A DNA stretch of 48,521 nucleotides from NCBI GenBank assembly GCA_016871855.1, contig VHBQ01000012.1, positions 1 through 48,521 on the forward strand. Reading direction: 5' to 3'. Positions 7,798 through 16,553 of the stretch are shown here, piece by piece; position 1 is the stretch's first letter; each line of letters begins with the position of its first letter. Both the position numbers and the translations under genes were made by a program. This DNA is from Gemmatimonadota bacterium (GTDB lineage: Bacteria; Gemmatimonadota; Gemmatimonadetes; Gemmatimonadales; Gemmatimonadaceae). Under the pieces are notes generated by a model. That model was not told the origin of the DNA. It saw only the letters and a list, made by a program, of their open reading frames with translations, and did not search any database.

Positions 7798-8724
7798 ATG
7801 GCCTCACAACCACTGACGCTCCGGCCGGCGACGGTCGTCACACTAGGGCGACTCGACGTCGAAGGAGCCGCCGACGAAGGCGCCACCGCGCTGCTCAGTC
7901 AGCCGAAGCGGTTGGCGGTGCTTCTCTACGTGCTCCTTTCCCCGCAGGGCGGGGCGCTGTCCCGCGACCAAGTGATCGGCGTGTTTTGGCCGGAGTCGGA
8001 CTCCGCGCGCGCCCGCAACTCCCTGCGGCAGCCCCTTTCGTTCATCAGAACGTGCCTCGGCCAAGACGCCATCCTCAGCGTCGGTGCCCAAGGCCTCGCG
8101 GTGGCTTCGCAGTTGACGTGCGACGCGTCGCAGTTCGAGGCGCTGCTCAACACCGGACGCCGGGAAGAGGCGCTGCAGCTCTACGGCGGCGAACTGCTCT
8201 CCGGTTTCCATGTCACCGGCGCGGGGGCGTTTGAGGAGTGGCTCGATCATCACCGGCTGCACCTGAGCCAGCGCGCAGTGCGCGCGGCGTGGGAACTGTC
8301 CGCCGAGTGCGAGACGAAGGGGGATCAGGCGGGGGCGGCATTCTGGGCGAAACGCGCTCTGGCGCTCTCGCCGTTCAGCGAGCTTGAGGTGCAGCGCCTG
8401 CTGCGCGTGCTCCTTCGCGTCGGAGACTACGCCGGCGTCCTGCGCGCCTTTGAGGGTCTCCAGCGCGCGCTCAAGCGGGAGTTCGAGGTCGGACCGACGG
8501 ACGAAACCGTGCAGTTGGCCAACAGCGCGCGCGAACGGATCAACTCCGCGGCTACGGCGCCAGTCGATCCGTCGCGTGTGCGTCGCGCGGGGGGAGAGCG
8601 CCGCGTGTCGCAGCGTCGCGTTTCGACCGAAGCCCGAAAGGGCGTCGAGCGGCGCAAGAAGGCGGATCGGCGCGCGGCGCAGCGGCGATCAGGATTCGAC
8701 CGGCGCGGGCTGCCACCGCAGTAG
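7798..8724 (+). CDS. BTAD-domain transcriptional regulator with Arg-rich tail
   Basis: This is a SARP-like regulator of 308 residues. Residues about 15-110 form an OmpR/SARP-type winged helix (VVTLGRLDVEG, KRLAVLLYVLL, LSRDQVIGVFWPE, ARNSLRQPLSFIR). Residues about 115-250 form the helical bacterial transcriptional activation domain (LYGGELLSGFHV, EEWLDHHR, AKRALALSP, GLQRALKREFEVGP). The last 50 residues are very basic, with repeated RR steps, and could add DNA or RNA contact. There is no ATPase or sensor domain. The ATG at 7798 is chosen because it directly precedes the conserved domain; the frame is open further upstream. A strong terminator follows. The targets are unknown. Confidence 0.85.
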   Translation: MASQPLTLRPATVVTLGRLDVEGAADEGATALLSQPKRLAVLLYVLLSPQGGALSRDQVIGVFWPESDSARARNSLRQPLSFIRTCLGQDAILSVGAQGLAVASQLTCDASQFEALLNTGRREEALQLYGGELLSGFHVTGAGAFEEWLDHHRLHLSQRAVRAAWELSAECETKGDQAGAAFWAKRALALSPFSELEVQRLLRVLLRVGDYAGVLRAFEGLQRALKREFEVGPTDETVQLANSARERINSAATAPVDPSRVRRAGGERRVSQRRVSTEARKGVERRKKADRRAAQRRSGFDRRGLPPQ

Positions 8725-8760
8725 ACCCGGCGGCGTCCGACAGCGGCGCGCCGCACCACG

Positions 8761-8799
8761 AAGAACCCCCGCCGCCCATCACGGGCGGCGGGGGTTCTT
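8761..8799. terminator. Strong bidirectional hairpin terminator
   Basis: A perfect 17-bp inverted repeat (AAGAACCCCCGCCGCCC at 8761-8777, complement at 8783-8799) surrounds a 5-nt loop. The stem ends in AAGAA/TTCTT, giving a short T-rich run on either strand. It sits between two convergent genes, the BTAD regulator and malic enzyme, and can serve both. Confidence 0.92.
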
Positions 8800-8813
8800 T
8801 GCGGGAATCGCGG

Positions 8814-10457
8814 TTACACGTAGTCCTTGTACTTCGGCTCCCACATATGCCGACGCACATGTGCGAGGAGGTCGCGCGGGCGCGGGATCCCGGCCAGGCC
8901 GGTCTCGATGGCGTTCTCGACGACCGCCGCGGCGATGTGGCTCGAGACCTCGCGGATGCGCTGCAGATCCGGATACAGGCATCCGGTCTTGAGGTCGTCC
9001 TCGGTGACGAGCGACGCGAGCGTCTTGGCGGCGACAAAGAACATCTCTTCCGTGACGTGCCGCGCGCTGCTGGCGATCACGCCGAGCCCGACGCCCGGGA
9101 AGACGTAGGAGTTGTTCCCCTGGCCGGACACGTGCGTCTTGCCGTTGAGCTCGAATGGCGGGAACGGGCTGCCGCTGGCGAAGATCGCGCGCCCGTCGGT
9201 CCAGGTGTAGGCCTGCTCGGCGGTGCACTCCGCCTTGGACGTCGGATTGGACAGCGCGAGGATGACCGGGCGCTCATTGATGCGCCCCATCGCCTTCACG
9301 ATGGGCTCAGTGAACGTCTGCGGCTGGCCGGAGACGCCGACGAGCGCCGTGGGCTTGAGGGCCTCGACGGCGGCGAGCAGGTCGGGGACCGGCGCGTGGT
9401 CGTGCGCGTACGGGATCTTGTGCTCGGCGAGATCGGTGCGGCTCTTGACGACGAGCCCCTGCGAGTCGACCAGCCAGCACTGCTGGCGTGCGACCGCCTC
9501 GCTCACCCCTTCCGCCATAAGCGCGCGCACGATGAGGTCGGCGATGCCCACGCCGGCCTCTCCGGCGCCGAGGAAGAGGAACTTCTTGTCGGCCAGCGTG
9601 CCGCCAGTCAGCCGCAGCGACGCGATGAGGCCCGCGAGCGTGACGCCGGCCGTGCCCTGAATGTCGTCGTTGAACGTGCAGACCTTGTCGCGGTACTTGT
9701 GCAGCAGCCGGAAGGCGTTGGTGTTGCCGAAGTCCTCAAACTGGATGCAGGCCTTCGGGAAGACCTCCTGCACCGCTTCCACGAATTCATGCACGAACTC
9801 GTCGTACGCCGGGCCGCGGAGACGCTCCTCGCCGACGCCGATGTAGAGCGGATCTTCGCGCAGGGCCTTGTTGTTGGTGCCCACATCGAGCATCACCGGG
9901 AGGCACTGCGACGGGGCGACGCCAGCGCACGCGGTGTAGAGCGAGAGCTTGCCCACCGGGATGCCCATGCCGCAGGCGCCCAGGTCGCCGAGGCCGAGAA
10001 TGCGCTCGCCGTCCGTGACGACGATCATGCGCACGTCATCGTTGGGCCAGTTGCGCAGCGCCTGCGCGATCCGGCCCTTGTCGCGGTAGGAGATGAAGAG
10101 CCCCTGCGGGCGCCGGAAGATGAGCGCGTACTTCTGGCAAGCCAGGCCGACCGTCGGCGTGTAGATGATCGGCATGAGCTCGAAGAGGTGGTCCACCACG
10201 ATGCGATAGAACAGCGTGGCGTTCCGCTCCTGGAGCGAGATGAGGTAGCTGTACTTGTCGAGGTCCGTCGGCTGGCGGCGGACGTTGTTGATCACACGGG
10301 CGCTCTGCTGCTCCATCGTGGTGACCTTGGGCGGGAGCAGGCCGCGCAGGCCGAGCATGTCGCGCTCGGCTTCGGTGAAGCTGGTGCCCTTGTTGAGCAG
10401 CGGATCGTGCAGCAAGGCGACGCCGTACTCACCCTTGAGTTCGGACGCAATGGTCAT
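8814..10457 (-). CDS. maeA: NAD-dependent malic enzyme
   Basis: This enzyme oxidatively decarboxylates L-malate to pyruvate with reduction of NAD(P). The 547-residue protein has the long form typical of the MaeA/SfcA and eukaryotic-like group. The N-terminal malic domain shows IYTPTVGLACQKY with the catalytic tyrosine at about Y99, and GLGDLGACGMGIPVGK with the catalytic lysine at about K170. FNDDIQGTAG supplies metal ligands. The NAD-binding domain starts with FLFLGAGEAGVGIADL and ends with ALSNPTSKAECTAEQAYTWT. The ATG at 10457 has GGAGA about 8 bases upstream. It is cytoplasmic. The cofactor preference for NAD over NADP is inferred from the subgroup. Confidence 0.95.
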   Translation of the reverse strand: MTIASELKGEYGVALLHDPLLNKGTSFTEAERDMLGLRGLLPPKVTTMEQQSARVINNVRRQPTDLDKYSYLISLQERNATLFYRIVVDHLFELMPIIYTPTVGLACQKYALIFRRPQGLFISYRDKGRIAQALRNWPNDDVRMIVVTDGERILGLGDLGACGMGIPVGKLSLYTACAGVAPSQCLPVMLDVGTNNKALREDPLYIGVGEERLRGPAYDEFVHEFVEAVQEVFPKACIQFEDFGNTNAFRLLHKYRDKVCTFNDDIQGTAGVTLAGLIASLRLTGGTLADKKFLFLGAGEAGVGIADLIVRALMAEGVSEAVARQQCWLVDSQGLVVKSRTDLAEHKIPYAHDHAPVPDLLAAVEALKPTALVGVSGQPQTFTEPIVKAMGRINERPVILALSNPTSKAECTAEQAYTWTDGRAIFASGSPFPPFELNGKTHVSGQGNNSYVFPGVGLGVIASSARHVTEEMFFVAAKTLASLVTEDDLKTGCLYPDLQRIREVSSHIAAAVVENAIETGLAGIPRPRDLLAHVRRHMWEPKYKDYV

Positions 10458-10660
10458 ATGAAGTCTCCGGAACGACGCGGAATCGGCACATCCTAGTCCA
10501 CTCAAATTAGGGCGCGACAAGCGTTTGCGTGTCGGGCAATTTCTCAGGAGTTCATCGGAAACGTCCGACAGACGGTACCGCTGTATTCCCCACACGAGTG
10601 GCGGCGCCGTGGTGTCGCGAGGGCGCTGTCACGGAGTGACTGGACGGCGGGCCGCCGTGG

Positions 10661-12169
10661 CTACGGCAGCCGGCTGCGGCCCCAGAACCCGTCGGGTGTC
10701 TCCATCAGGCGCTCGAGTCCTGTGCGCCGGATGGCGGCGTCGGCCTCGCGCTGGGCGCTGGCCACCACGCTGTCCTCGTTCACCGTCAGCAGGCGACGGT
10801 CGCGCATCAGCACGCGGCCATTCACGATGACCGTGCGCACGTCGTTGCCATTGGCGAAGTAGGCGATGCGATACAGCGGCATATGCGCCGGCATCATGTG
10901 CGGGCGGCTGGCGTCCACCAGAATCACGTCGGCCTTCTTTCCGGGCTCCAGCGAGCCGATCTCGCGCTCGAGTCCGAGGGCCTTTGCGGCATCCACCGTG
11001 ACCATCTCGAGCACCTTGCCCGCGGGCAGCACCTTGGGGTCACGGGCGTAGAAGCGATGGTAGCGCATCGCCTGGAACATGTGACGGAACATGTCGTAGC
11101 TGCGGTCGGGGGCCACGCCGTCTGAGCCGAGCATCACGGTGACGCCGGCGTCGAGCAACTCGGTGAGTGTGAAACGCTCGCGCATGGCAGCATTGGCGCT
11201 TGGATTGTGCACGATCTTGGTGCCAGTGCGCGCGACGATGGCGACCTCCGCGGGGGTCATGCCCGTGGCGTGCGAGAGGAGCACGTCGGGACCGAGGATG
11301 TCGAGCACCTCGTGGGCATACTGCACGCTGCCCTGTGCGTGGCCGTCCTGCGTGAAGAGCACACCACGCCGCGCGGCGAGCGCTCGAGCGGCGCGCGCCT
11401 GGGAGACAAGCTCGGCGAGCGCGTCGGGCGCTTGCGGCAGGGCGCGCGGGTGCTGCGTCGGGGAGGCGATGGCCACGTGGAGGCGGCCGTTCGCGGCGCC
11501 GTTCCACTTGGTGATCAGCGACTCGGAGACGGCCAGTTGCTGGGCGAACGTCACGTCCACGGAGCGCGGCGTGTTGCCAGTCCACTGCGTGTAGCGACGG
11601 GGGAAAGGCGGCCGCCGCGGGCCGACGGCGAGGAAGAACCGCAACCCTACTTTTTCCATCGCCTGCAAGTAGGCGTCCCCATACGCGGTGGCGTCCGTGC
11701 GCATGACCATGTCGCCGCCGCCGAGGTAGGCGAGCGCGGTCGTGACGCCGAAGCGCACGCGCTCGGCGCCCGTCAGGAAGGCCTCGGCGCGCCAGAAGTC
11801 CACGGTCGAGCCCTGCGCGTAGATGGCCTCGGTGGCCGGATACCACTGCTCCGTGTCCATGCCGAGCGACTTGACGAGTCCGTGGCCGGCGTGGCCATGG
11901 CCATCGATGAAACCGGGCATGACGATCGAGCGACGCGCGTCGATGCGCTGCCGCGGCGCGTACCGGCGCTCAAGGTCCCGCGTCGCTCCCACCGCCACGA
12001 TGCGGTCGCGCACGATAGCCACCGCGCCGTCGGTCAGCACACGGCGCTGGGGATCCATCGTGATGACGGCGCCTCCCGAGATCAGGAGGTCTACAGGCTG
12101 ACGGGCAGGTGGACTGGCCGCGAGGCAGGCGGCGAGGGCGGGGAGAAGCAGCGCGCGCGGAGCGGGCAT
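10661..12169 (-). CDS. Secreted amidohydrolase (ATZ/TRZ and cytosine-deaminase-like)
   Basis: This is a 502-residue metal-dependent hydrolase of the Amidohydro_1 type with a signal peptide (LLLPALAACLAASPPARQ), possibly a lipoprotein at the AAC site. It shows the N-terminal composite beta-domain (DLLISGGAVITMD), the HxH site (MPGFIDGHGHAGHG), a later histidine region (LLSHATGMTP), KIVHNPSANAAMR and the metal Asp in VMLGSDGVAPD. It closes with LGLEREIGSLEPGKKADVILVD, standard for deaminases and chlorohydrolases of the ATZ/TRZ type. The substrate is likely a substituted ring or an acyl amide, but it cannot be named. Between its stop and the malic enzyme start lie about 200 bases holding the malic enzyme promoter and a short ACGGCGG/CCGCCGT palindrome. 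Confidence 0.87.
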   Translation of the reverse strand: MPAPRALLLPALAACLAASPPARQPVDLLISGGAVITMDPQRRVLTDGAVAIVRDRIVAVGATRDLERRYAPRQRIDARRSIVMPGFIDGHGHAGHGLVKSLGMDTEQWYPATEAIYAQGSTVDFWRAEAFLTGAERVRFGVTTALAYLGGGDMVMRTDATAYGDAYLQAMEKVGLRFFLAVGPRRPPFPRRYTQWTGNTPRSVDVTFAQQLAVSESLITKWNGAANGRLHVAIASPTQHPRALPQAPDALAELVSQARAARALAARRGVLFTQDGHAQGSVQYAHEVLDILGPDVLLSHATGMTPAEVAIVARTGTKIVHNPSANAAMRERFTLTELLDAGVTVMLGSDGVAPDRSYDMFRHMFQAMRYHRFYARDPKVLPAGKVLEMVTVDAAKALGLEREIGSLEPGKKADVILVDASRPHMMPAHMPLYRIAYFANGNDVRTVIVNGRVLMRDRRLLTVNEDSVVASAQREADAAIRRTGLERLMETPDGFWGRSRLP

Positions 12170-12254
12170 GGTCGACTCGCAGAAAGGAGAGGCAGGTGCG
12201 AAGTTGTCGTTCGGGCCGCCGGCCCGCCACTGTCCCCTATTCTCCGAGGAAGCC

Positions 12255-12674
12255 ATGCCCCCCATCGCGCGCAACATCCTCGCCGTTCTGTGCGGGTTAG
12301 TGCTCGGCAGTGTCGTCAACATGGGTCTTATCACGATCAGCGGCCGCGTCATCCCGCCGCCCGCAGGCGTGGACGTCACGACGATGGAGGGGCTGAAAGC
12401 GGCCCTGCCGCTGTTCGAGCCGCGCCACTTCCTGTTTCCATTCCTCGCGCACGCTCTGGGGACTCTCGTTGGCGCGTTGATCGCGGCGGCGCTGGCCGCG
12501 AGTCGTCACGCCACCTTCGCCTTCGTCGTCGGCGCGTGCTTCCTCGTGGGTGGCGTGGCGAACGTGATGATGCTCCCGTCGCCGGCGTGGTTCAACGCCG
12601 TGGATCTGGTGTTCGCGTATCTCCCAATGGCGTGGGTTGGCGCGCGGATTGCCGGGCGCGTGCGAGGGCGCTAG
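12255..12674 (+). CDS. Small four-helix membrane protein, unknown function
   Basis: This 139-residue integral membrane protein has about four hydrophobic helices (ARNILAVLCGLVLGSVVNMG, FPFLAHALGTLVGALIAAAL, TFAFVVGACFLVGGVANVM and VDLVFAYLPMAWVGARI). The ATG at 12255 follows CGAGGA at 12245-12250. The gene is divergent from the amidohydrolase, with 85 bases between the two starts. I recognise the general type, small bacterial 4-TM proteins without assigned role, but no specific function. Confidence 0.8.
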   Translation: MPPIARNILAVLCGLVLGSVVNMGLITISGRVIPPPAGVDVTTMEGLKAALPLFEPRHFLFPFLAHALGTLVGALIAAALAASRHATFAFVVGACFLVGGVANVMMLPSPAWFNAVDLVFAYLPMAWVGARIAGRVRGR

Positions 12675-12779
12675 GCCGCGTCCGGTCGAGGGGAATCCGC
12701 CCGGGCGGAGGTGATGGCGGCCAGCCACGCGGCCGGTCGCCCATTGCGAGCAGTCTGCAGCCGCATTCCATTTGAGGTC

Positions 12780-13310
12780 ATGCCTGTCTGCAGCAAGTGT
12801 GGCAAGGAAAGCCACAATCAGCGGATGTGCCCGCATTGCTTTGCGGAGTACTCGCCGCAAGACCGTGCCAGCGGTCGCGCCGGTGGCGCGCCCGCGTCTG
12901 CCAAGCAACTGGTCGCGAAGCTTCCGTTTACGCCACGGATGCGCTGGGGGCTGCTCGGCGTGCTCTTGGCGTCGGGGATCTGGTTCGGATTCGCTGGCCG
13001 GGAGCGCGAGATTCCCGCCGGCGAGGTGATAGAGAACCTGGTCGCGGCACCGATGTCCGCGGGTGAGGCCGAGGCGCTGGTGCGCCGGGTGCGGCAGGAG
13101 GCGAAGGTGGAGACGCGCGGCGAGGAGTTGGCCGTGACGTTCCCGGCCGCACTTTGGCCACAGCAGCGCGCTGGTCAGCTCGCCGCCGCGCAGCAGTTCG
13201 CGCGCGCGATCGAAATCGTCGAAGGGCGGAAACGCACCATCTCCTTCTACGATCCGAGCGGGTCGCTCTACGCGAAAGCCGACGCCGCGGGCGTCGTGAT
13301 GGTGCGCTAG
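12780..13310 (+). CDS. Zinc-ribbon membrane-anchored protein
   Basis: This 176-residue protein begins with a CxxC...CxxC zinc ribbon (MPVCSKCGKESHNQRMCPHC). A basic linker follows, then one transmembrane helix (WGLLGVLLASGIWFGFA) and a C-terminal domain of about 100 residues. The latter, ending with QFARAIEIVEGRKRTISFYDPSG, is probably periplasmic. The topology suggests a cytoplasmic metal-binding head on a membrane anchor. The ATG at 12780 is chosen because it opens at the zinc ribbon; the frame extends to GTG 12711, just after a 14-base perfect palindrome at 12696-12709. No known family is recognised beyond the ribbon. Confidence 0.75.
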   Translation: MPVCSKCGKESHNQRMCPHCFAEYSPQDRASGRAGGAPASAKQLVAKLPFTPRMRWGLLGVLLASGIWFGFAGREREIPAGEVIENLVAAPMSAGEAEALVRRVRQEAKVETRGEELAVTFPAALWPQQRAGQLAAAQQFARAIEIVEGRKRTISFYDPSGSLYAKADAAGVVMVR

Positions 13311-13346
13311 CCGTGGTTCGCGCAGGCTTCGCATCGAGGAGGCATT

Positions 13347-14015
13347 GTGACACGAAGGCGTTCGATCGTCGCCGCCACCCTAATGGGTGCGGCCGTATTT
13401 TCGTCGCCCACCGGTTGGGCCCGTGAACTCGCGCCGGCCCCACGCGCCGAGACCAATCTCACCGCGTCCGTCTTGCTGGGGTTCAACTTCCAGAAGGACG
13501 GGCAGGAGATCGTGGGGCACATCAACTCGCTGAAGATCGGGGACAAGGAACTGGCCGCCGACTTCAACGTGACCAATCCAGAGGATGTCACGAAGTCCGT
13601 GAAGGTTGTTGGCGTGGCCAGCGGGATCCAGTGGAAGGGCGGCTACGCCGACCCGATCACTTTCGCGGCGCAGGTTTCGACGGTCAACAAGAACGTGATC
13701 GCGACGCTCTTGCATAAGACGATGTCGAACACCGAGGTAAAGTTCCGGTTCACCTTCTACGCCTACGATCCAAAGGCGAAGAAGTACTACCAGACCTTCC
13801 ACAGCGGCGGGATGACGCTCGACGGTCTGGTCCTGAAGCGCGGTGGTGAACTGGCGATGCAGCTCGACATGAACGCGAGCTCCGAGGTGTGGAGTCCCGC
13901 GAACTACACGTTCTCGATGGGCGTGATGCCGCAGGACAAACAGATGCAGGTGCAGCTGGCCTTCTCGACGAGCGACAAGTTCTCGAAGCCTTGGGGCGTC
14001 GAGGTCGCGAAATAG
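13347..14015 (+). CDS. Secreted protein of unknown function, 222 aa
   Basis: This protein has an N-terminal signal peptide (RRRSIVAATLMGAAVFSSPTGWA). The mature chain is beta-rich, with unusually many Lys, Asn and Thr for this GC-rich region (for example FNFQKDGQEIVGHINSLK and VKFRFTFYAYDPKAKKYY), and looks like an immunoglobulin-like or lipocalin-like secreted sandwich. The start is GTG at 13347, supported by GGAGG at 13338-13342. The next gene begins 2 bases after its stop, so the two are likely co-transcribed. Function is not recognised. Confidence 0.8.
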   Translation: MTRRRSIVAATLMGAAVFSSPTGWARELAPAPRAETNLTASVLLGFNFQKDGQEIVGHINSLKIGDKELAADFNVTNPEDVTKSVKVVGVASGIQWKGGYADPITFAAQVSTVNKNVIATLLHKTMSNTEVKFRFTFYAYDPKAKKYYQTFHSGGMTLDGLVLKRGGELAMQLDMNASSEVWSPANYTFSMGVMPQDKQMQVQLAFSTSDKFSKPWGVEVAK

Positions 14016-14017
14016 AG

Positions 14018-15811
14018 ATGCGTGCGACGCTCCGCCGGACGATCGCGCTGCAGCGGCGACTCGCCTGGTGCTTGACGCTGCTGCTCACGGCGTGCGCCAC
14101 GTCGGGCGCGCCGCGTGCCACGGAACACGGCGCGCCGGTGCCGCGCCCCGCGGAGCACATTCGTGTGCTCGATGTCTATCCCGGCGTGACGGCCAGCATC
14201 GTCACGCCGGCCGACCTCGATGCGACTAAACCCGTTGAGCTGATCCTGTACGCCCTGCCGAATGGCAACTCGACGCTCGAGACGATGGGACGGACGATGA
14301 GCGACGGGGTCGGGTGGCGGTTCGACATCCAGCATATCGCCGCGCAGACCCGCGCCCTGCGCGACCGCGGCGTGCCACAGGCCGTTGTCGCCTACATCGA
14401 GGCGGACGGCAAGAGTTGGCCGGCGTGGCGAGCGAAGCTCGGCTACCCCCGCGCGAACCGCCGCATTATCGAGATCGTGGACCAACTGCGCACGACCATC
14501 GGCGACCCACCGCGACTGTCCGTCACGCTGACCGGGCACAGCGGCGGCGGGTCGTTCATGTTCGGGTTCATCGAAGGGCAGGATGCCCTGCCGGGCTGGC
14601 TCACACGCATCGTCTTTCTCGACGCGAACTACAACTACTCGGCGGTGCACGGCGAGAAGCTGCGGGCGTGGCTTCGCGCGGACACGAGCCACCGGCTTGG
14701 CACGCTGGCGTACGATGACCGCGAGATCACCCTCGACGGCAAGAAGGTCGTCAGCGAAACGGGCGGCACCTGGCGCGCCACGCAGCGGCTGCTTGACGAT
14801 TTCTCGGCGGCCGGAGTTACGTGGCGGCGCGATACGCTCAACGCCTTCGTCAGGTACCGTGTGCCGCAGGTGGAGGTCCTGCTCCATCCGAACCCGGAGA
14901 ACAAGATCCTTCACACGGCGATGATCGGCGAGATGAACGGTTATTTGCACGCGTTGCTCCACGGACGCCGCGCGTACGATCGTGGACCGTCACTCCTGCG
15001 GACCGAGCGCGCGTACGCGGCGTATGTGGAGGGCGCGGTGGCACTGCCGCCGCCGGCGCCGCCCGCCATTCCGCCGCGCGCGGCGGACGCACTCAGCGGG
15101 TCGGCGTTCATCGCGACCATCGCGCACGCCAACAAGGAGCCGCGCGAGGCGGCGACCCTGCGGGAGATCCTCGCCGGGAACATCCCGTCGTTCCTTCGGT
15201 CGCTGCAGACCGTCGAGGCGCGCATCACCGGGGCGGATGGCGCGATACACACGGTGCAGTACGCGGTGATGCCGGACTACCTCGCGATCGGATCGGACAG
15301 CGACTTCGTCCGGATGCCGATGACGCCATACACCGCGCAGGCGTTCTGTGACTTCTACGGATTCGTTCTGCCGACGCGGAAGATGTCCGACGATATCTGG
15401 ACCGCGGCGCGCGTGCGAGGGGAACCGCGTCCGCTCACGCGGGACCGTGACTCGACGCTCACGTTCCTGGAGCACCACCGCATCATCGAAGCGCAGTTGG
15501 CCGGAACGCGACGCGGCGACGTGGTGGCCGGGATCAAGAAGGACGTTGTGGTGTCGAATGCGCTTCGCGTGCGCGCCGAGCGTGTGGCGATCTACGGCTG
15601 GCACTACCTGAACGGCCAGCCGATCCAGCCGGTGTACGCGGGGCACGTGGATTGGTACATCGACTACAGCCACGGCATCCGCCCGGTGCGCCGGCTGATG
15701 CGCGTGGACGGCGCGCCGATGACGTTCGAGGCAATCCTGGCCGATTCGACGAAGCGCGCGCTTCTCAGCGATGAGGGCACGCTGGGCGTGACGCGATACG
15801 AGCGGCCGTAA
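14018..15811 (+). CDS. Lipoprotein: alpha/beta-hydrolase fused to an uncharacterised C-terminal domain
   Basis: This is a 597-residue predicted lipoprotein (LAWCLTLLLTACATSG). Residues about 45-340 form an alpha/beta-hydrolase-like domain with the nucleophile elbow LTGHSGGGS (Ser at about 175) and FLDANYNY after it. A Pro/Ala linker (VALPPPAPPAIPPRA) leads to a second domain, about 390-590. That domain shows PDYLAIGSDSDFVRMPMTP, FVLPTRKMSDDIW and HVDWYIDYSHGIRPV. I have seen the MP-x-TP and DYSHG pattern in uncharacterised secreted proteins but know no function for it. The fusion suggests hydrolysis of an external ester or polymer with a binding or second catalytic unit. It lies 2 bases after the upstream secreted protein. 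Confidence 0.8.
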   Translation: MRATLRRTIALQRRLAWCLTLLLTACATSGAPRATEHGAPVPRPAEHIRVLDVYPGVTASIVTPADLDATKPVELILYALPNGNSTLETMGRTMSDGVGWRFDIQHIAAQTRALRDRGVPQAVVAYIEADGKSWPAWRAKLGYPRANRRIIEIVDQLRTTIGDPPRLSVTLTGHSGGGSFMFGFIEGQDALPGWLTRIVFLDANYNYSAVHGEKLRAWLRADTSHRLGTLAYDDREITLDGKKVVSETGGTWRATQRLLDDFSAAGVTWRRDTLNAFVRYRVPQVEVLLHPNPENKILHTAMIGEMNGYLHALLHGRRAYDRGPSLLRTERAYAAYVEGAVALPPPAPPAIPPRAADALSGSAFIATIAHANKEPREAATLREILAGNIPSFLRSLQTVEARITGADGAIHTVQYAVMPDYLAIGSDSDFVRMPMTPYTAQAFCDFYGFVLPTRKMSDDIWTAARVRGEPRPLTRDRDSTLTFLEHHRIIEAQLAGTRRGDVVAGIKKDVVVSNALRVRAERVAIYGWHYLNGQPIQPVYAGHVDWYIDYSHGIRPVRRLMRVDGAPMTFEAILADSTKRALLSDEGTLGVTRYERP

Positions 15812-15948
15812 CGGTCTCGGAACCCCGCGCGCAGTACGTGCGTGTAGCGAAAGGCGCCGCTTGCGGTGCGCCACAAAAGCACCGCGCCTTGCGCGCGCGG
15901 CCGGGCGAGCGTAACGTCGCCGATCCCTTCTCCCCCCGAGCCCTCCTG

Positions 15949-16371
15949 ATGACCCAAGCTCCGAAGTGGTACCTGCCGACCGCGATCGTCGCGCTGCTGT
16001 GGAACCTGATGGGCTGCGCCGCCTACCTGAGCGACGTGATGCTCACGCCCGAGGACATCGCCAAGATGACCGAGGCGCAGCAGGCGATGTACAATGCGCG
16101 CGCCGCCTGGGCGGTGGCGGCCACGGCGACGGCCGTCTGGGGCGGCGCGCTTGGGTCGTTGGCGCTCATCCTGCGTAAGCGATGGGCCACGCCCGTCCTG
16201 ATCGCGTCGCTGCTCGGGGTGATCGTGCAGGACATCGGACTCTTCGTGCTGACGCCCGCCAGTGTGTCAGCCGGCGCGGCGGCATATGGCCTGCAGGGCT
16301 TCGTGCTGGCGGTGGCCGTTGCGCTGGTGTTCCTGGCGCGCACGGCGTCGTCCAAGGGGTGGCTGACGTAG
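15949..16371 (+). CDS. Small four-helix membrane protein
   Basis: This 140-residue protein has four hydrophobic helices: [23 protein letters not shown], a long second helix with [33 protein letters not shown] and [14 protein letters not shown]. The motif [17 protein letters not shown] between the first and second helices, and the overall pattern, match small proteins often labelled sugar transporter in databases. I know of no experimental support for that label. The ATG at 15949 is chosen over an upstream in-frame start because the extra N-terminal 37 residues look non-coding. A strong hairpin follows the stop. Confidence 0.8.
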   Translation: MTQAPKWYLPTAIVALLWNLMGCAAYLSDVMLTPEDIAKMTEAQQAMYNARAAWAVAATATAVWGGALGSLALILRKRWATPVLIASLLGVIVQDIGLFVLTPASVSAGAAAYGLQGFVLAVAVALVFLARTASSKGWLT

Positions 16372-16405
16372 CGCGCGCCGCCGTACCGCAATTAGAACCG
16401 AACGA

Positions 16406-16438
16406 ATCGCGCGTGCGGCAAGTTCCCGCACGCGCGAT
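16406..16438 (+). terminator. Hairpin terminator, no T-tract
   Basis: A perfect 13-bp inverted repeat (ATCGCGCGTGCGG at 16406-16418, complement at 16426-16438) surrounds a 7-nt loop. It lies 35 bases after the stop of the membrane protein gene. No T-run follows, so it may act as an RNA 3-prime end stabiliser rather than a classic intrinsic terminator. Confidence 0.7.
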
Positions 16439-16553
16439 CGATCGTTGTGCCCCGCGTGTCGGGAACTCTGCGCACACCTCCCGCGTCTGTTGCGCACACA
16501 CTTGCATCGTGGATGCGATGCGCAGACCCCCCAGACACAAGGAGTGCAGGACG

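Noticed and set aside
8799-10496. 565-codon frame opposite the malic enzyme
   Set aside because: Antisense shadow of a clearly coding gene; Arg/Glu/Asp-rich and typical of the mirror frame in GC-rich DNA.
10458-10660. Clear -35/-10 promoter for malic enzyme
   Set aside because: TTGTCG and TAGGAT are present on the minus strand but 19 bases apart; too weak to list as a feature.
12696-12709. 14-base perfect palindrome TCCGCCCGGGCGGA as an operator or terminator
   Set aside because: No loop and very GC-rich; in such DNA a chance palindrome is plausible and no second copy was seen.
11207-12775. 522-codon plus-strand frame opposite the amidohydrolase
   Set aside because: Shadow of the minus-strand amidohydrolase; it also crosses the real gene at 12255 in another frame.
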